NCBI GenBank assembly: GCA_017640505.1
Contig: JAEPQO010000001.1
Coordinates: 1,070,625-1,134,624, forward strand
Source: Rhodospirillales bacterium
GTDB taxonomy: Bacteria; Pseudomonadota; Alphaproteobacteria; Rhodospirillales; Casp-alpha2
Direction of reading: 5' to 3'
DNA: 64,000 nucleotides
Below the pieces are notes generated by a model, which searched no databases, had not been told where the DNA came from, and worked only from the letters and a program-made list of their open reading frames with translations. Positions 8,467-15,929 of the stretch are shown one piece after another (position 1 is the stretch's first letter; each line of letters opens with the position of its first letter). The translations under genes and the position numbers were made by a program.

Positions 8467-8820
8467 TTACTTCTTCGGGCTGGCCGCCGGTTTCTTGGCA
8501 GCTTTTGCACGCGATCCGGCCTTGGGTTTCGCAGCGGGTTTCGCCGCCGATTTTGTCCGGGCGGGCTTCGCCGGTTTGGCGAGTGCGCTCTCGAGCTCGG
8601 CAATGCGCGCTTCGAGTTTTTCGTTCTCGGTGCGCGCTTTTTGCGCCATCGCCTTGACGGCATCGAACTCTTCGCGCGTCACCAGATCGGCGTTGCTCAA
8701 GTAGCGTTCGAGGCGCTGGCGGATCATCGCGTCGATTTCGTCCTTCATGCCGGTCAGCGTCGACACCGCGCCATTGGCGACACGGGCAAGATCGTCGAAA
8801 AGCTTGTTTTGCGTCTGCAT
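8467..8820 (-). CDS. ubiK: Ubiquinone biosynthesis accessory factor UbiK-type (BMFP) protein
   Basis: Protein of about 117 residues. The N-terminal 80 match the BMFP/UbiK family: MQTQNKLFDDLARVANGAVSTLTGMKDEIDAMIRQRLERYL, then VTREEFDAVKAMAQKARTENEKLEARIAELESAL, which forms a coiled coil. A lysine/alanine/proline-rich low-complexity tail follows (AKPAKPARTKSAAKPAAKPK), longer than in E. coli UbiK. Homologues trimerise and help ubiquinone synthesis or membrane association. ATG 8820 has AAGGAGCC at proper spacing. It is divergent from the epimerase gene at 8942. Confidence 0.85.
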   Translation of the reverse strand: MQTQNKLFDDLARVANGAVSTLTGMKDEIDAMIRQRLERYLSNADLVTREEFDAVKAMAQKARTENEKLEARIAELESALAKPAKPARTKSAAKPAAKPKAGSRAKAAKKPAASPKK

Positions 8821-8941
8821 CGAAGGCTCCTTTTCCTTTTTGGAATATGGCCTTTCACGACGCGCTTCGCAAGCCGCGGACGCTTGCCGGCCCGGTGTTC
8901 CGGGGCCTATAAGGGGGCACGCAGTTGTTAAGGAACCGAGC

Positions 8942-9928
8942 ATGTACGTGATTACCGGCGGCGCCGGATTTATCGGATCGAACGTGGCCGCGCAGCTGGA
9001 AGCACGCGGCGCGGGCCCGCTGGTGATCGTCGACCGGCTTCGTGACGGGGACAAGTGGCGCAACATCGCCAAGCGCACGCTGCACGACATTGTGCACCCG
9101 GACAACATCCACGCCTTTCTTGCTGCCGAGGGGCATGGGGTCAAAGGCATCGTTCACATGGGGGCGATTTCGGCGACGACCGAGACCGATGCCGATCTGA
9201 TCGTCGAGACCAACTTCCGGCTTTCGCGCGATCTCTGGACGTGGTGTGCAGACAATGGCGTGCCGTTCGTCTATGCGTCGTCTGCGGCGACCTACGGCGA
9301 CGGGACGCAAGGGTTCGAAGACGACATGTCGGCCGATGGCCTGAACAAGCTCCGCCCCCTCAACCCCTATGGTTGGTCGAAGCTCCTGTTCGACAAGTGG
9401 GTCGCCGCCGAGCTTGCCGCCAACCGCGCCCGGCCGACGCAATGGGCCGGCCTGCGGTTTTTCAACGTCTACGGGCCGAACGAGTATCACAAGAACCGGA
9501 TGATGAGCGTGGTCGCGCAGATCCAGCCGCTGGCGGCTGCGGGCGAAGCATGCCGGCTTTTCCAGTCGCACCACCCGGATTACGAGGACGGCGGACAATT
9601 GCGCGATTTCGTTTCCGTCGATGACTGTGCCGACGTGATCTGCTGGCTCTTGGACAATCCGTCGGTTTCGGGCCTGTTCAATCTCGGCACCGGTAAGGCG
9701 CGCAGCTTCGCCGACCTCGCCCGCGCCGTCTACACGGCGATGGGCGAGGACTTCAAGGTCGACTATGTGCCGACACCAGAAGATATTCGCGACAAGTACC
9801 AGTACTTCACCGAAGCCTCGATGGCACGGTTGCGCGACGCCGGATACGACGGCCAGTTCACGCCGCTGGAAGACGGCGTCGGACGATACGTGCGCGATTT
9901 TCTCGCCACCGACGATCCGTATCGCTGA
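8942..9928 (+). CDS. hldD: ADP-glyceromanno-heptose 6-epimerase
   Basis: NAD(P)-dependent SDR-type epimerase converting ADP-D-glycero- to ADP-L-glycero-D-manno-heptose for the LPS core. About 328 residues, standard size. It carries TGGAGFIGSNVAAQL at the N-terminus, the YASSAATYGDG serine motif, the catalytic YGWSK (YxxxK), and the family stretch FFNVYGPNEYHKNRMMSVV. ATG 8942 follows AAGGAACCGAG; the ORF-track start at 8747 only extends into shadow sequence. It runs into lgt with a 16-base gap. A gmhB-type phosphatase of the same pathway lies at 21.9 kb. Confidence 0.94.
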   Translation: MYVITGGAGFIGSNVAAQLEARGAGPLVIVDRLRDGDKWRNIAKRTLHDIVHPDNIHAFLAAEGHGVKGIVHMGAISATTETDADLIVETNFRLSRDLWTWCADNGVPFVYASSAATYGDGTQGFEDDMSADGLNKLRPLNPYGWSKLLFDKWVAAELAANRARPTQWAGLRFFNVYGPNEYHKNRMMSVVAQIQPLAAAGEACRLFQSHHPDYEDGGQLRDFVSVDDCADVICWLLDNPSVSGLFNLGTGKARSFADLARAVYTAMGEDFKVDYVPTPEDIRDKYQYFTEASMARLRDAGYDGQFTPLEDGVGRYVRDFLATDDPYR

Positions 9929-9944
9929 CGCGGAAGGGCGAGCC

Positions 9945-10745
9945 ATGTTCTTCGCCATACCGTTCCCGAATATCGACCCGGTCATTTTCGAGGTCGGTGT
10001 CTTTGCCGTGCGCTGGTATTCGCTCGCTTACATTGTCGGCCTGGTCCTGGGGTGGCGGTTGATGAAGCGCCTCTGCCAGCTTGACCCGCCAGTTTGCGAA
10101 AAAGATGCCGTCGACGATTTTCTGGTGTGGGCCACGTTCGGCGTGATCCTCGGCGGTCGCATCGGCATGGTGCTGTTCTATCAGTTTGATTACTACATGG
10201 CGAACCCGGCCAAGATCATTGCCGTGTGGGAAGGCGGCATGTCGTTCCACGGCGGTTTCCTCGGCGTCGTCGTCGCCGGGATTATCTTCACGCGTCGCCA
10301 CAAGATCGACCCGCTGCGCTTCGGCGATCTGCTGGGCTGCGTCGCGCCGATCGGCCTGTTCTTCGGGCGCATCGCCAACTTCATCAACGGCGAGCTGTGG
10401 GGGCGCGCCGCGGATGTGCCGTGGGCCATGGTGTTCCCGACCGGCGGTCCGATCGAACGGCATCCGAGCCAGTTGTACGAAGCCGCGTTCGAGGGCTTGG
10501 TGTTGTTCACGGTCATGATGATGCTGGTGCGGCTCGAATCCATCCGTCGCCGGCCGGGCCTGTTGATGGGGACGTTCGTCGCCGGGTACGGCATCGCCCG
10601 CAGCATCGCCGAGTTCTTCCGCGAGCCTGACGCGTATATCGGGTTCCTCGCGTTCGGCACGACCTGGGGGCAGTGGTTGTCGCTGCCGATGATCGCCGTC
10701 GGCGTCTACTTCATTGTCCGGGCGCGGCGCCGGGAACCGGTTTGA
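9945..10745 (+). CDS. lgt: Prolipoprotein diacylglyceryl transferase
   Basis: Inner-membrane enzyme that transfers diacylglycerol from phosphatidylglycerol to the lipobox cysteine of prolipoproteins. About 266 residues with seven likely membrane segments. The Lgt signature is present (GRIANFINGELWGR), as are upstream GGMSFHGGFLG with the essential His, and YGIARSIAEFFREPD. ATG 9945 follows AAGGGCGAGCC. Its client lipoproteins could include the two encoded at 14.8-17.5 kb. The stop is separated from the next start by only one base. Confidence 0.97.
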   Translation: MFFAIPFPNIDPVIFEVGVFAVRWYSLAYIVGLVLGWRLMKRLCQLDPPVCEKDAVDDFLVWATFGVILGGRIGMVLFYQFDYYMANPAKIIAVWEGGMSFHGGFLGVVVAGIIFTRRHKIDPLRFGDLLGCVAPIGLFFGRIANFINGELWGRAADVPWAMVFPTGGPIERHPSQLYEAAFEGLVLFTVMMMLVRLESIRRRPGLLMGTFVAGYGIARSIAEFFREPDAYIGFLAFGTTWGQWLSLPMIAVGVYFIVRARRREPV

Positions 10746-10746
10746 G

Positions 10747-11838
10747 ATGTCGCCGCTGGCCGCGAGGCTGAAAGCGCGTGTCGAGGCCGAAGGCCCGATG
10801 AGTGTCGCTGACTGGATGCAGGCCTGCCTCGCCGATCCGGATCACGGATATTACATGAACCGCGATCCACTGGGCCGTTCCGGCGACTTCATCACATCGC
10901 CCGAAATCTCGCAGATGTTCGGTGAACTGCTGGGCCTCTGGGCTGCCGTCGCGTGGCAGCAAATGGGGCAGCCCGAGCAGGTGAATCTTGTCGAACTCGG
11001 GCCCGGTCGCGGCACGCTGATGGCGGATGCGCTTCGTGCCGCACGCGGGGTACCGGATTTTCTGGCCGCCGCCGATGTCCACATGGTCGAGACAAGTCCG
11101 GTCCTGCGTGGCGCCCAACAGTCCGCGCTCAAAGACGCGCCGGTTGCCTGTTCATGGCATTCGTCTCTGGACGAGGTCCCATCCGCCCCGGCGATCATGC
11201 TCGGCAACGAATTCCTCGATGCACTGCCGATCCGGCAGTTCGTCCGCGTGGATGGTGCGTGGTGTGAGCGCGAGGTCGGTCTTGATGATGGCGCTTTCGT
11301 GTTTTGCGCCGGCGCGCCTGTTGCCGATGCACCGGTACCGGCGGCGTTCGAATCGGCGCCCGACGGCAGCATCTTCGAAGTTGCACCCCCCGTTCGTGCC
11401 GTCACCGAGGCCATTGGCGCACGCCTTGCGGCAGAGGGCGGTGCGGCGCTCCTGATCGATTACGGTCACGACGAGCCGGGTCTGGGCGAAACGCTGCAGG
11501 CGGTTAAGGGACATACCTACGCCGATCCGCTCGGCGATCCGGGCGAATGCGATCTGACGGCGCATGTCGATTTTGCGTTGGTTGCAGCGACGGCGCGCAC
11601 GGCAGGCGCGCGGGTCTGGGGGCCGATCGGTCAGGGCGATCTGCTGGAACGGCTCGGTATCGCCGCGCGAGCCGCGCAGTTGCTGGCGGGTGCCGACAAG
11701 CGTCAGGCGGCGCTTATCGGCAGTGCACGCCAGCGCCTGACACGGGACGATGCCATGGGGCGCCTTTTCAGGGCCCTTGCACTGACCCATCCCGGCTATC
11801 CGGCGCCGCCGGGTTTCGAAACGATAAGCTGGGCTTAA
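10747..11838 (+). CDS. Class I SAM-dependent methyltransferase, MidA/NDUFAF7 family
   Basis: Protein of about 363 residues of the MidA/NDUFAF7 family (Methyltransf_28), whose eukaryotic member methylates an arginine of a complex I subunit; the bacterial target is not established. Motifs are DPDHGYYMNRDPLGRSGDFITSPEISQMFGELLG near the N-terminus, the SAM-binding VELGPGRGTLMAD near residue 85, and GNEFLDALPIRQF. I prefer ATG 10747 because it follows the lgt stop by one base; the longer start at 10714 overlaps lgt. The gene sits in the lgt operon. Confidence 0.9.
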   Translation: MSPLAARLKARVEAEGPMSVADWMQACLADPDHGYYMNRDPLGRSGDFITSPEISQMFGELLGLWAAVAWQQMGQPEQVNLVELGPGRGTLMADALRAARGVPDFLAAADVHMVETSPVLRGAQQSALKDAPVACSWHSSLDEVPSAPAIMLGNEFLDALPIRQFVRVDGAWCEREVGLDDGAFVFCAGAPVADAPVPAAFESAPDGSIFEVAPPVRAVTEAIGARLAAEGGAALLIDYGHDEPGLGETLQAVKGHTYADPLGDPGECDLTAHVDFALVAATARTAGARVWGPIGQGDLLERLGIAARAAQLLAGADKRQAALIGSARQRLTRDDAMGRLFRALALTHPGYPAPPGFETISWA

Positions 11839-12029
11839 TTCTTGCCGCAGGTCCGAATGCCGAACGGCAGATAGACCGGACACCAGCGAATCAGCCCCGT
11901 CGCCAGCGGAGCCACGCCAACCCATCCCCAAACGGCGTATTCGTGCCCGGAGAAAAGCGCAAAGGCGATCAGCGCGAGGCCGACGATAACACGAAGTATG
12001 CGGTCAATGCCGCCAACGTTACTGGTCAT
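11835..12029 (-). CDS. DUF2892 domain-containing small membrane protein
   Basis: Protein of about 64 residues with the DUF2892 pattern: NVGGIDRILRVIVGLALIAFAL, a second hydrophobic segment, and the end motif RWCPVYLPFGIRTC. Such proteins resemble the membrane part of the YgaP rhodanese and often carry a conserved Cys pair; the function is unknown. The start at 12029 has GGAG 8 bases upstream. Its stop overlaps the convergent methyltransferase stop by 4 bases. Confidence 0.87.
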   Translation of the reverse strand: MTSNVGGIDRILRVIVGLALIAFALFSGHEYAVWGWVGVAPLATGLIRWCPVYLPFGIRTCGKN

Positions 12030-12122
12030 TGGAAACTCCATACACATTCATTGATACGAATATGTATAAATACAAATCGCCCCACGGACCCTGATTCAGA
12101 TCAATTTCCGTGGGGTGTTGAT

Positions 12123-12638
12123 TTACTGTGCGAACTCGATCCGGTCGAACATCTCGTCGAGCGCTTCCTGTGCACAGGCTTCGTCGATATCGCCGCCCGG
12201 TGCGCCGCTGACACCGACGGCGCCGATGCGCATACCGCCGGCGCTGATCGGCAGACCGCCGTCCATCATTTTGACGTCTTCAAGCAGGTTCAGCGTTGCC
12301 GCGAGTTCGGGACGGTTCGCCCGCAAATCGGATGTCGAGGTGCCGGCCATCATTGCGCCGCGTGCTTTGCCGCCGGCAATGACGATCGTCGCCGCGGCGG
12401 CGAACTGGTGACGCAGCATGGCGATATCGTTGCCCCCACGATCGACGACCACAGCCGCGACGGAGTAACCCTTGGCGTCGCATGCGGCGACGGTCTTATC
12501 GGCAATATCGCGGGCAAGCGCTGTGCCGATGGCCTTCACGTTGAGCACATCCTGCGCGCGCGCATCGGGAATGGCGGTCGCGCTCAGCGCGGCAGTCAGC
12601 GTCAGCGCGGAAATTACGAATTTTGCGTTCTGGAACAT
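12123..12638 (-). CDS. Exported GlcG/HbpS family heme-binding-like protein
   Basis: Protein of about 171 residues: a cleavable Sec signal peptide (MFQNAKFVISALTLTAALSATAIPDARAQ) followed by one GlcG/HbpS (DUF336) domain. The family pattern is clear in GYSVAAVVVDRGGNDIAMLRHQFAAAATIVIAGGKARGAMM and in GGLPISAGGMRIGAVGVSGAPGGDIDEACAQEALD. Some members bind heme; most have no assigned function. The start at 12638 has GGGAGAG upstream. It is divergent from pgeF with an inverted repeat between them. A cytoplasmic paralogue lies at 49.2 kb. Confidence 0.88.
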   Translation of the reverse strand: MFQNAKFVISALTLTAALSATAIPDARAQDVLNVKAIGTALARDIADKTVAACDAKGYSVAAVVVDRGGNDIAMLRHQFAAAATIVIAGGKARGAMMAGTSTSDLRANRPELAATLNLLEDVKMMDGGLPISAGGMRIGAVGVSGAPGGDIDEACAQEALDEMFDRIEFAQ

Positions 12639-12713
12639 GGTATCTCTCCCTTCGTTACTGCCCGGCACGTCTGCGGGCAGGATATATCGTTTTTTTCAAG
12701 TGTTCTTGGAATA

Positions 12714-12737
12714 ACATATTCTATTTGTGGAATATGT
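12714..12737. promoter_or_regulatory. Inverted repeat in the GlcG-pgeF divergent promoter
   Basis: Perfect 8-base arms ACATATTC and GAATATGT are separated by 8 bases within an AT-rich gap between two divergent starts. This could be an operator or a short hairpin; no binding protein can be named. Confidence 0.45.
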
Positions 12738-12795
12738 AAATAGAGTTGCCGATCCAGGCCTTTCAAGGCCGTGAGGTTTCATCAATAATCGGCAC

Positions 12796-13563
12796 ATGAT
12801 TACCGCAGAGAATCTCAGCGATGCCGAAGGTGTCCGGCACTTGTTTTTTTCCCGCAACGGCGGCGTCAGCGGCGGCATATATTCCTCCTTGAATTGTGGT
12901 CCGGGATCGTCGGACGACCAAGCGTCCGTTCTCGATAACCGTGCCCGAGCCATGGCGGCACTGGACCAGGAGCCGGAAAATCTGGTGACGGTTTATCAGT
13001 ATCATTCACCCGTTGTTGTCGAAGTCCACGAGGCATGGGCCCTCGGCGAGGCGCCTAAGGCGGACGCGATGGTCACGACGGAGCCGGGAATCGTCCTCGG
13101 TATTCTGACGGCGGATTGTGCGCCGGTGCTGTTCGCCGACGCCGATGCCGGTGTGATCGGCGCTGCCCACGCGGGGTGGAAAGGCGCCCTTGGCGGTGTC
13201 ATCGACGCTACTGTAGAAGCGATGGTGGACGCGGGCGCGCAGCTGGACCGGATCGCGGCCGCCGTCGGTCCGTGTATCCAGCAACCGTCCTACGAAGTGG
13301 GCGCCGACTTCCGTTCGTCCTTCCTTGAAGCGGGTTCCGGCAACGATCGGTTTTTTGCGCGCGGCGCAATCGAAGGGAAGTTCCAGTTCGATCTGAGCGG
13401 CTATGTGCGTCATCGGTTGACAGAATGCAGCGTGGGTTCGATAGAAATCCTGCCGATCGACACCTACACCGAAGAGGATCGTTTTTTCAGCTACCGCCGC
13501 GCCACGCATCGGGGCGAGCCGGATTACGGTCGCGAACTCTCGGCTATCGTTCTGGAAGGATAA
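12796..13563 (+). CDS. pgeF: Peptidoglycan editing factor PgeF (multicopper polyphenol oxidase family)
   Basis: Cytoplasmic protein of about 255 residues of the YfiH/DUF152 family. E. coli PgeF prevents wrong amino acids from entering peptidoglycan stem peptides; homologues are also described as purine nucleoside-cleaving or laccase-like. Metal-site motifs are present: the TADCAPVLFAD cysteine, the HAGWKGALGGV histidine, and GPCIQQPSYEVG. It begins with a typical VRHLFFSRNGGVSGGIYSSLN. It ends 5 bases before the following M24 gene, so they are probably cotranscribed. Confidence 0.93.
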   Translation: MITAENLSDAEGVRHLFFSRNGGVSGGIYSSLNCGPGSSDDQASVLDNRARAMAALDQEPENLVTVYQYHSPVVVEVHEAWALGEAPKADAMVTTEPGIVLGILTADCAPVLFADADAGVIGAAHAGWKGALGGVIDATVEAMVDAGAQLDRIAAAVGPCIQQPSYEVGADFRSSFLEAGSGNDRFFARGAIEGKFQFDLSGYVRHRLTECSVGSIEILPIDTYTEEDRFFSYRRATHRGEPDYGRELSAIVLEG

Positions 13564-13568
13564 TCTGA

Positions 13569-14723
13569 ATGGCACTTCATTTCAGCGAAGCGGAACTCGC
13601 GGTCCGCCGTGACCGCACATGCGAGGCGATGGCCGACGCGGGTCTGGACGGCATGCTGATCTTCCGTCAGGAAAGCATGTACTACCTGACCGGTTACGAC
13701 ACCTTCGGGTACGTGTTCTTCCAGTGCCTGTATCTTGGCAGTGACGGCCGGATGATGCTGTTGACCCGCGCGCCCGATCTGCGGCAGGCGCAGAACACCT
13801 CCGTGATCGAGGATATCCGGATCTGGGTCGACAAACCGGATGCCGGCCCGGCGGAGGAACTTCGCGGTATCCTGGAAGAATTCGGCTGCAAGGGCCGGCG
13901 CCTCGGTGTCGAATACGAGGCCTACGGCCTGACGGCCAGAAACGGTAAGCGGCTGGATGCGGCGCTTGACGGTTTCTGTGTCCTTGAGGACGCATCGGAA
14001 CTGATTAGCCGGTTGCGTGTCGTCAAAAGCCCGGCCGAGATCGAGTATGTGCGGCAAGCGGCGGCGCTCGCGGACGATGCGCTGGATGCGGCGATTGCGA
14101 CGGCGGCGCCGGGCGTGTCCGAGTCCGATATCCTGGCAGCCATGCAGGGCGCCGTGTTCAAGGGCGGCGGCGACTATCCGGGGAATCCCTTCATTATCGG
14201 GTCCGCCGAGGATGCGTTGCTGTGCCGGACCAAGTCGGGGCGGCGTACGCTCGATACGAACGATCAGCTGAACCTGGAATGGGCGGGGACGTACCTGCAC
14301 TATCACGCCGCCATGTTCCGGACCATGGTGTTCGGTGACATGCCGGACCGCCAGAAACAGATGTACGACGTCGCCTACGAGGCGTTGATGGCCGTCGAGG
14401 ATGCACTGCGCCCGGGCAATATCGTCGGTGATGCGTTTCAGGCCTATGCCGACGTGATCGACCGCGCAGGCATGAAGGAACATCGCCTGAACGCCTGCGG
14501 ATACAGTCTTGGCACGACGTTTCAGCCGAACTGGATGGACTGGCCGATGCTGTATGCCGATAATCCGGTCGAGATCGAGCCGGGCATGGTGTATTTCTGC
14601 CATATGATTATCTTCGACAGCGATGCGCAATTGGCGATGTGCCTGGGCGAAACCGTGTTGACCACCTCCGGCGCAGCGGAAAGATTGTCCCGTTCGCCAT
14701 TGGACCTGATTCATAAGGCCTGA
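13569..14723 (+). CDS. M24 family pita-bread protein, creatinase/ectoine-hydrolase-like, metal site not conserved
   Basis: Protein of about 384 residues: an N-terminal creatinase-type domain (1-135) and a C-terminal M24 fold. In metal-dependent members the five ligands are Asp, Asp, His, Glu and Glu. Here the first pair region reads LNLEWAGTYLHYHAAMFRT, the GHG(I/L)G motif reads GYSLGTT, and the first Glu region reads EPGMVYFCHM; only CLGETVL keeps a Glu. That pattern resembles creatinase and ectoine hydrolase DoeA rather than Xaa-Pro peptidases, so a non-metal C-N hydrolase is likely. The substrate is unknown and no ectoine genes are nearby. Confidence 0.82.
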   Translation: MALHFSEAELAVRRDRTCEAMADAGLDGMLIFRQESMYYLTGYDTFGYVFFQCLYLGSDGRMMLLTRAPDLRQAQNTSVIEDIRIWVDKPDAGPAEELRGILEEFGCKGRRLGVEYEAYGLTARNGKRLDAALDGFCVLEDASELISRLRVVKSPAEIEYVRQAAALADDALDAAIATAAPGVSESDILAAMQGAVFKGGGDYPGNPFIIGSAEDALLCRTKSGRRTLDTNDQLNLEWAGTYLHYHAAMFRTMVFGDMPDRQKQMYDVAYEALMAVEDALRPGNIVGDAFQAYADVIDRAGMKEHRLNACGYSLGTTFQPNWMDWPMLYADNPVEIEPGMVYFCHMIIFDSDAQLAMCLGETVLTTSGAAERLSRSPLDLIHKA

Positions 14724-14730
14724 GACGGCG

Positions 14731-14811
14731 ATGCCTCACATGATGATCTTCATATGTGTGCTTTTACTGGGCATGCTGGCGACGTGTGTCATCGGGTTCG
14801 GGCCGAATTGA
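14731..14811 (+). CDS. Possible 26-residue hydrophobic peptide
   Basis: A short ORF (MPHMMIFICVLLLGMLATCV then IGFGPN) starts 8 bases after the M24 stop and ends 11 bases before the first lipoprotein start. It would be one membrane-spanning segment with two cysteines. It is too short for the ORF track. Support is only its position, ATG start and hydrophobic pattern; the ribosome site (GAGACGGCG) is weak. It could be a leader peptide or chance. Confidence 0.35.
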   Translation: MPHMMIFICVLLLGMLATCVIGFGPN

Positions 14812-14821
14812 GAGGCCCGGC

Positions 14822-15814
14822 ATGAAACGCGCCGCCATAAGCCTTTTTCTGGCGCTTTTCATTGTTTCCGCGTGCGGTCCGCTGCCGAGGCCTTTTGGGC
14901 GCGACGACGGTGACAGCGGTACCAAGTTGGCCAGGCAAATTTTCTTCGAGGGCGTGGAAGTGCAGCCGATGACCGGTACGACCAAGCCGATGAGCGAGCT
15001 CATCGCGGATGCCGTCATCGGCCGGCTCCAGAATACCTATGAGATTCCCGCATCGTATCAAGGGATGGACAGAAGCGAGTTCGTGCTGCTGGGGCACGTT
15101 GTCGACAACCAGGCGGACCCCGGGGTCTCGGAGCCGATCAGCGTGGAGTGGCAACTGCTTCGGCGTGACGGCGAGGTCCTGGAGCGGTTTGTCGACGCCG
15201 TCGATGCGAGTCGCCTCGAATGGGACTACGGTTCGGCGCCCATGCTGGAGAAGATCGGCGAGCGTATCAGCACGCGTGTGGCGAAGGCGGTGTTGGGCGA
15301 GCGTTTCGGCACGACGGGGCAGGATCGCCTGCTGGGCCGCGCCGGGGTCTATATCGGTCAGGTTACCGGCGCGCCCGGCGACGGGAATGTATCGTTGCGA
15401 CGTGCGATGGCGGTGGCCCTGGGCGGTGGCGGCGTGAGGCTGACGAACAACCCGGTCGAGGCAATATTCACGCTCAGCGGGACCGTCGAGATGGGGTCCC
15501 CCGAGAACAATGCCCAGTCGATAAGGATCGTCTGGGACGTCAAGGATGTCGACGGGCAGGTTGTCGGGACCGCCCGCCAGTCGAACGTGGTTGCAGCCGG
15601 AAGTCTTGACGGTAGCTGGGGCCGAACGGCGGCATTTGTCGCCGCTGCCGCGACCGAGGGCATCATCAAGGTCGTACGCCAGAATGATCCCAACAAGCTA
15701 CGTGCGCCCAATCTCGGCGCGCCGCGCCCGCCGCGTGATATTCCGCAGACGGCCCCGCCGCGGACGCCGATCCTCAAGCAGCAGCCGGGGCGCGCACCGC
15801 CCCCGCCGACGTAA
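14822..15814 (+). CDS. Lipoprotein of unknown function, two copies of an unrecognised domain
   Basis: Protein of about 330 residues with a lipoprotein signal peptide (MKRAAISLFLALFIVSAC, Cys at residue 18). A first domain (about residues 40-160) and a second (about 175-290) share a layout: helix, strand ending before a W-x-hydrophobic strand, then a helix. The second contains VTGAPGDGN, IRIVWDVKDVDGQVVG and GSLDGSWGR. The tail is Pro/Arg-rich. I do not recognise a named family. The next gene encodes a second lipoprotein sharing these motifs, so both probably act together in the envelope. The start at 14822 follows GAGGCCCGGC. Confidence 0.8.
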   Translation: MKRAAISLFLALFIVSACGPLPRPFGRDDGDSGTKLARQIFFEGVEVQPMTGTTKPMSELIADAVIGRLQNTYEIPASYQGMDRSEFVLLGHVVDNQADPGVSEPISVEWQLLRRDGEVLERFVDAVDASRLEWDYGSAPMLEKIGERISTRVAKAVLGERFGTTGQDRLLGRAGVYIGQVTGAPGDGNVSLRRAMAVALGGGGVRLTNNPVEAIFTLSGTVEMGSPENNAQSIRIVWDVKDVDGQVVGTARQSNVVAAGSLDGSWGRTAAFVAAAATEGIIKVVRQNDPNKLRAPNLGAPRPPRDIPQTAPPRTPILKQQPGRAPPPPT

Positions 15815-15929
15815 CGCTTCTCCCTGACGGACCGCGCCGACTGTTTTTACTGAAAAGGGGCGCCGGGACTGGTAGATTCTAAAGGTGGCGACATGGCTCT
15901 CGAGACATGAGAATTCATGGCGGCTTGGC

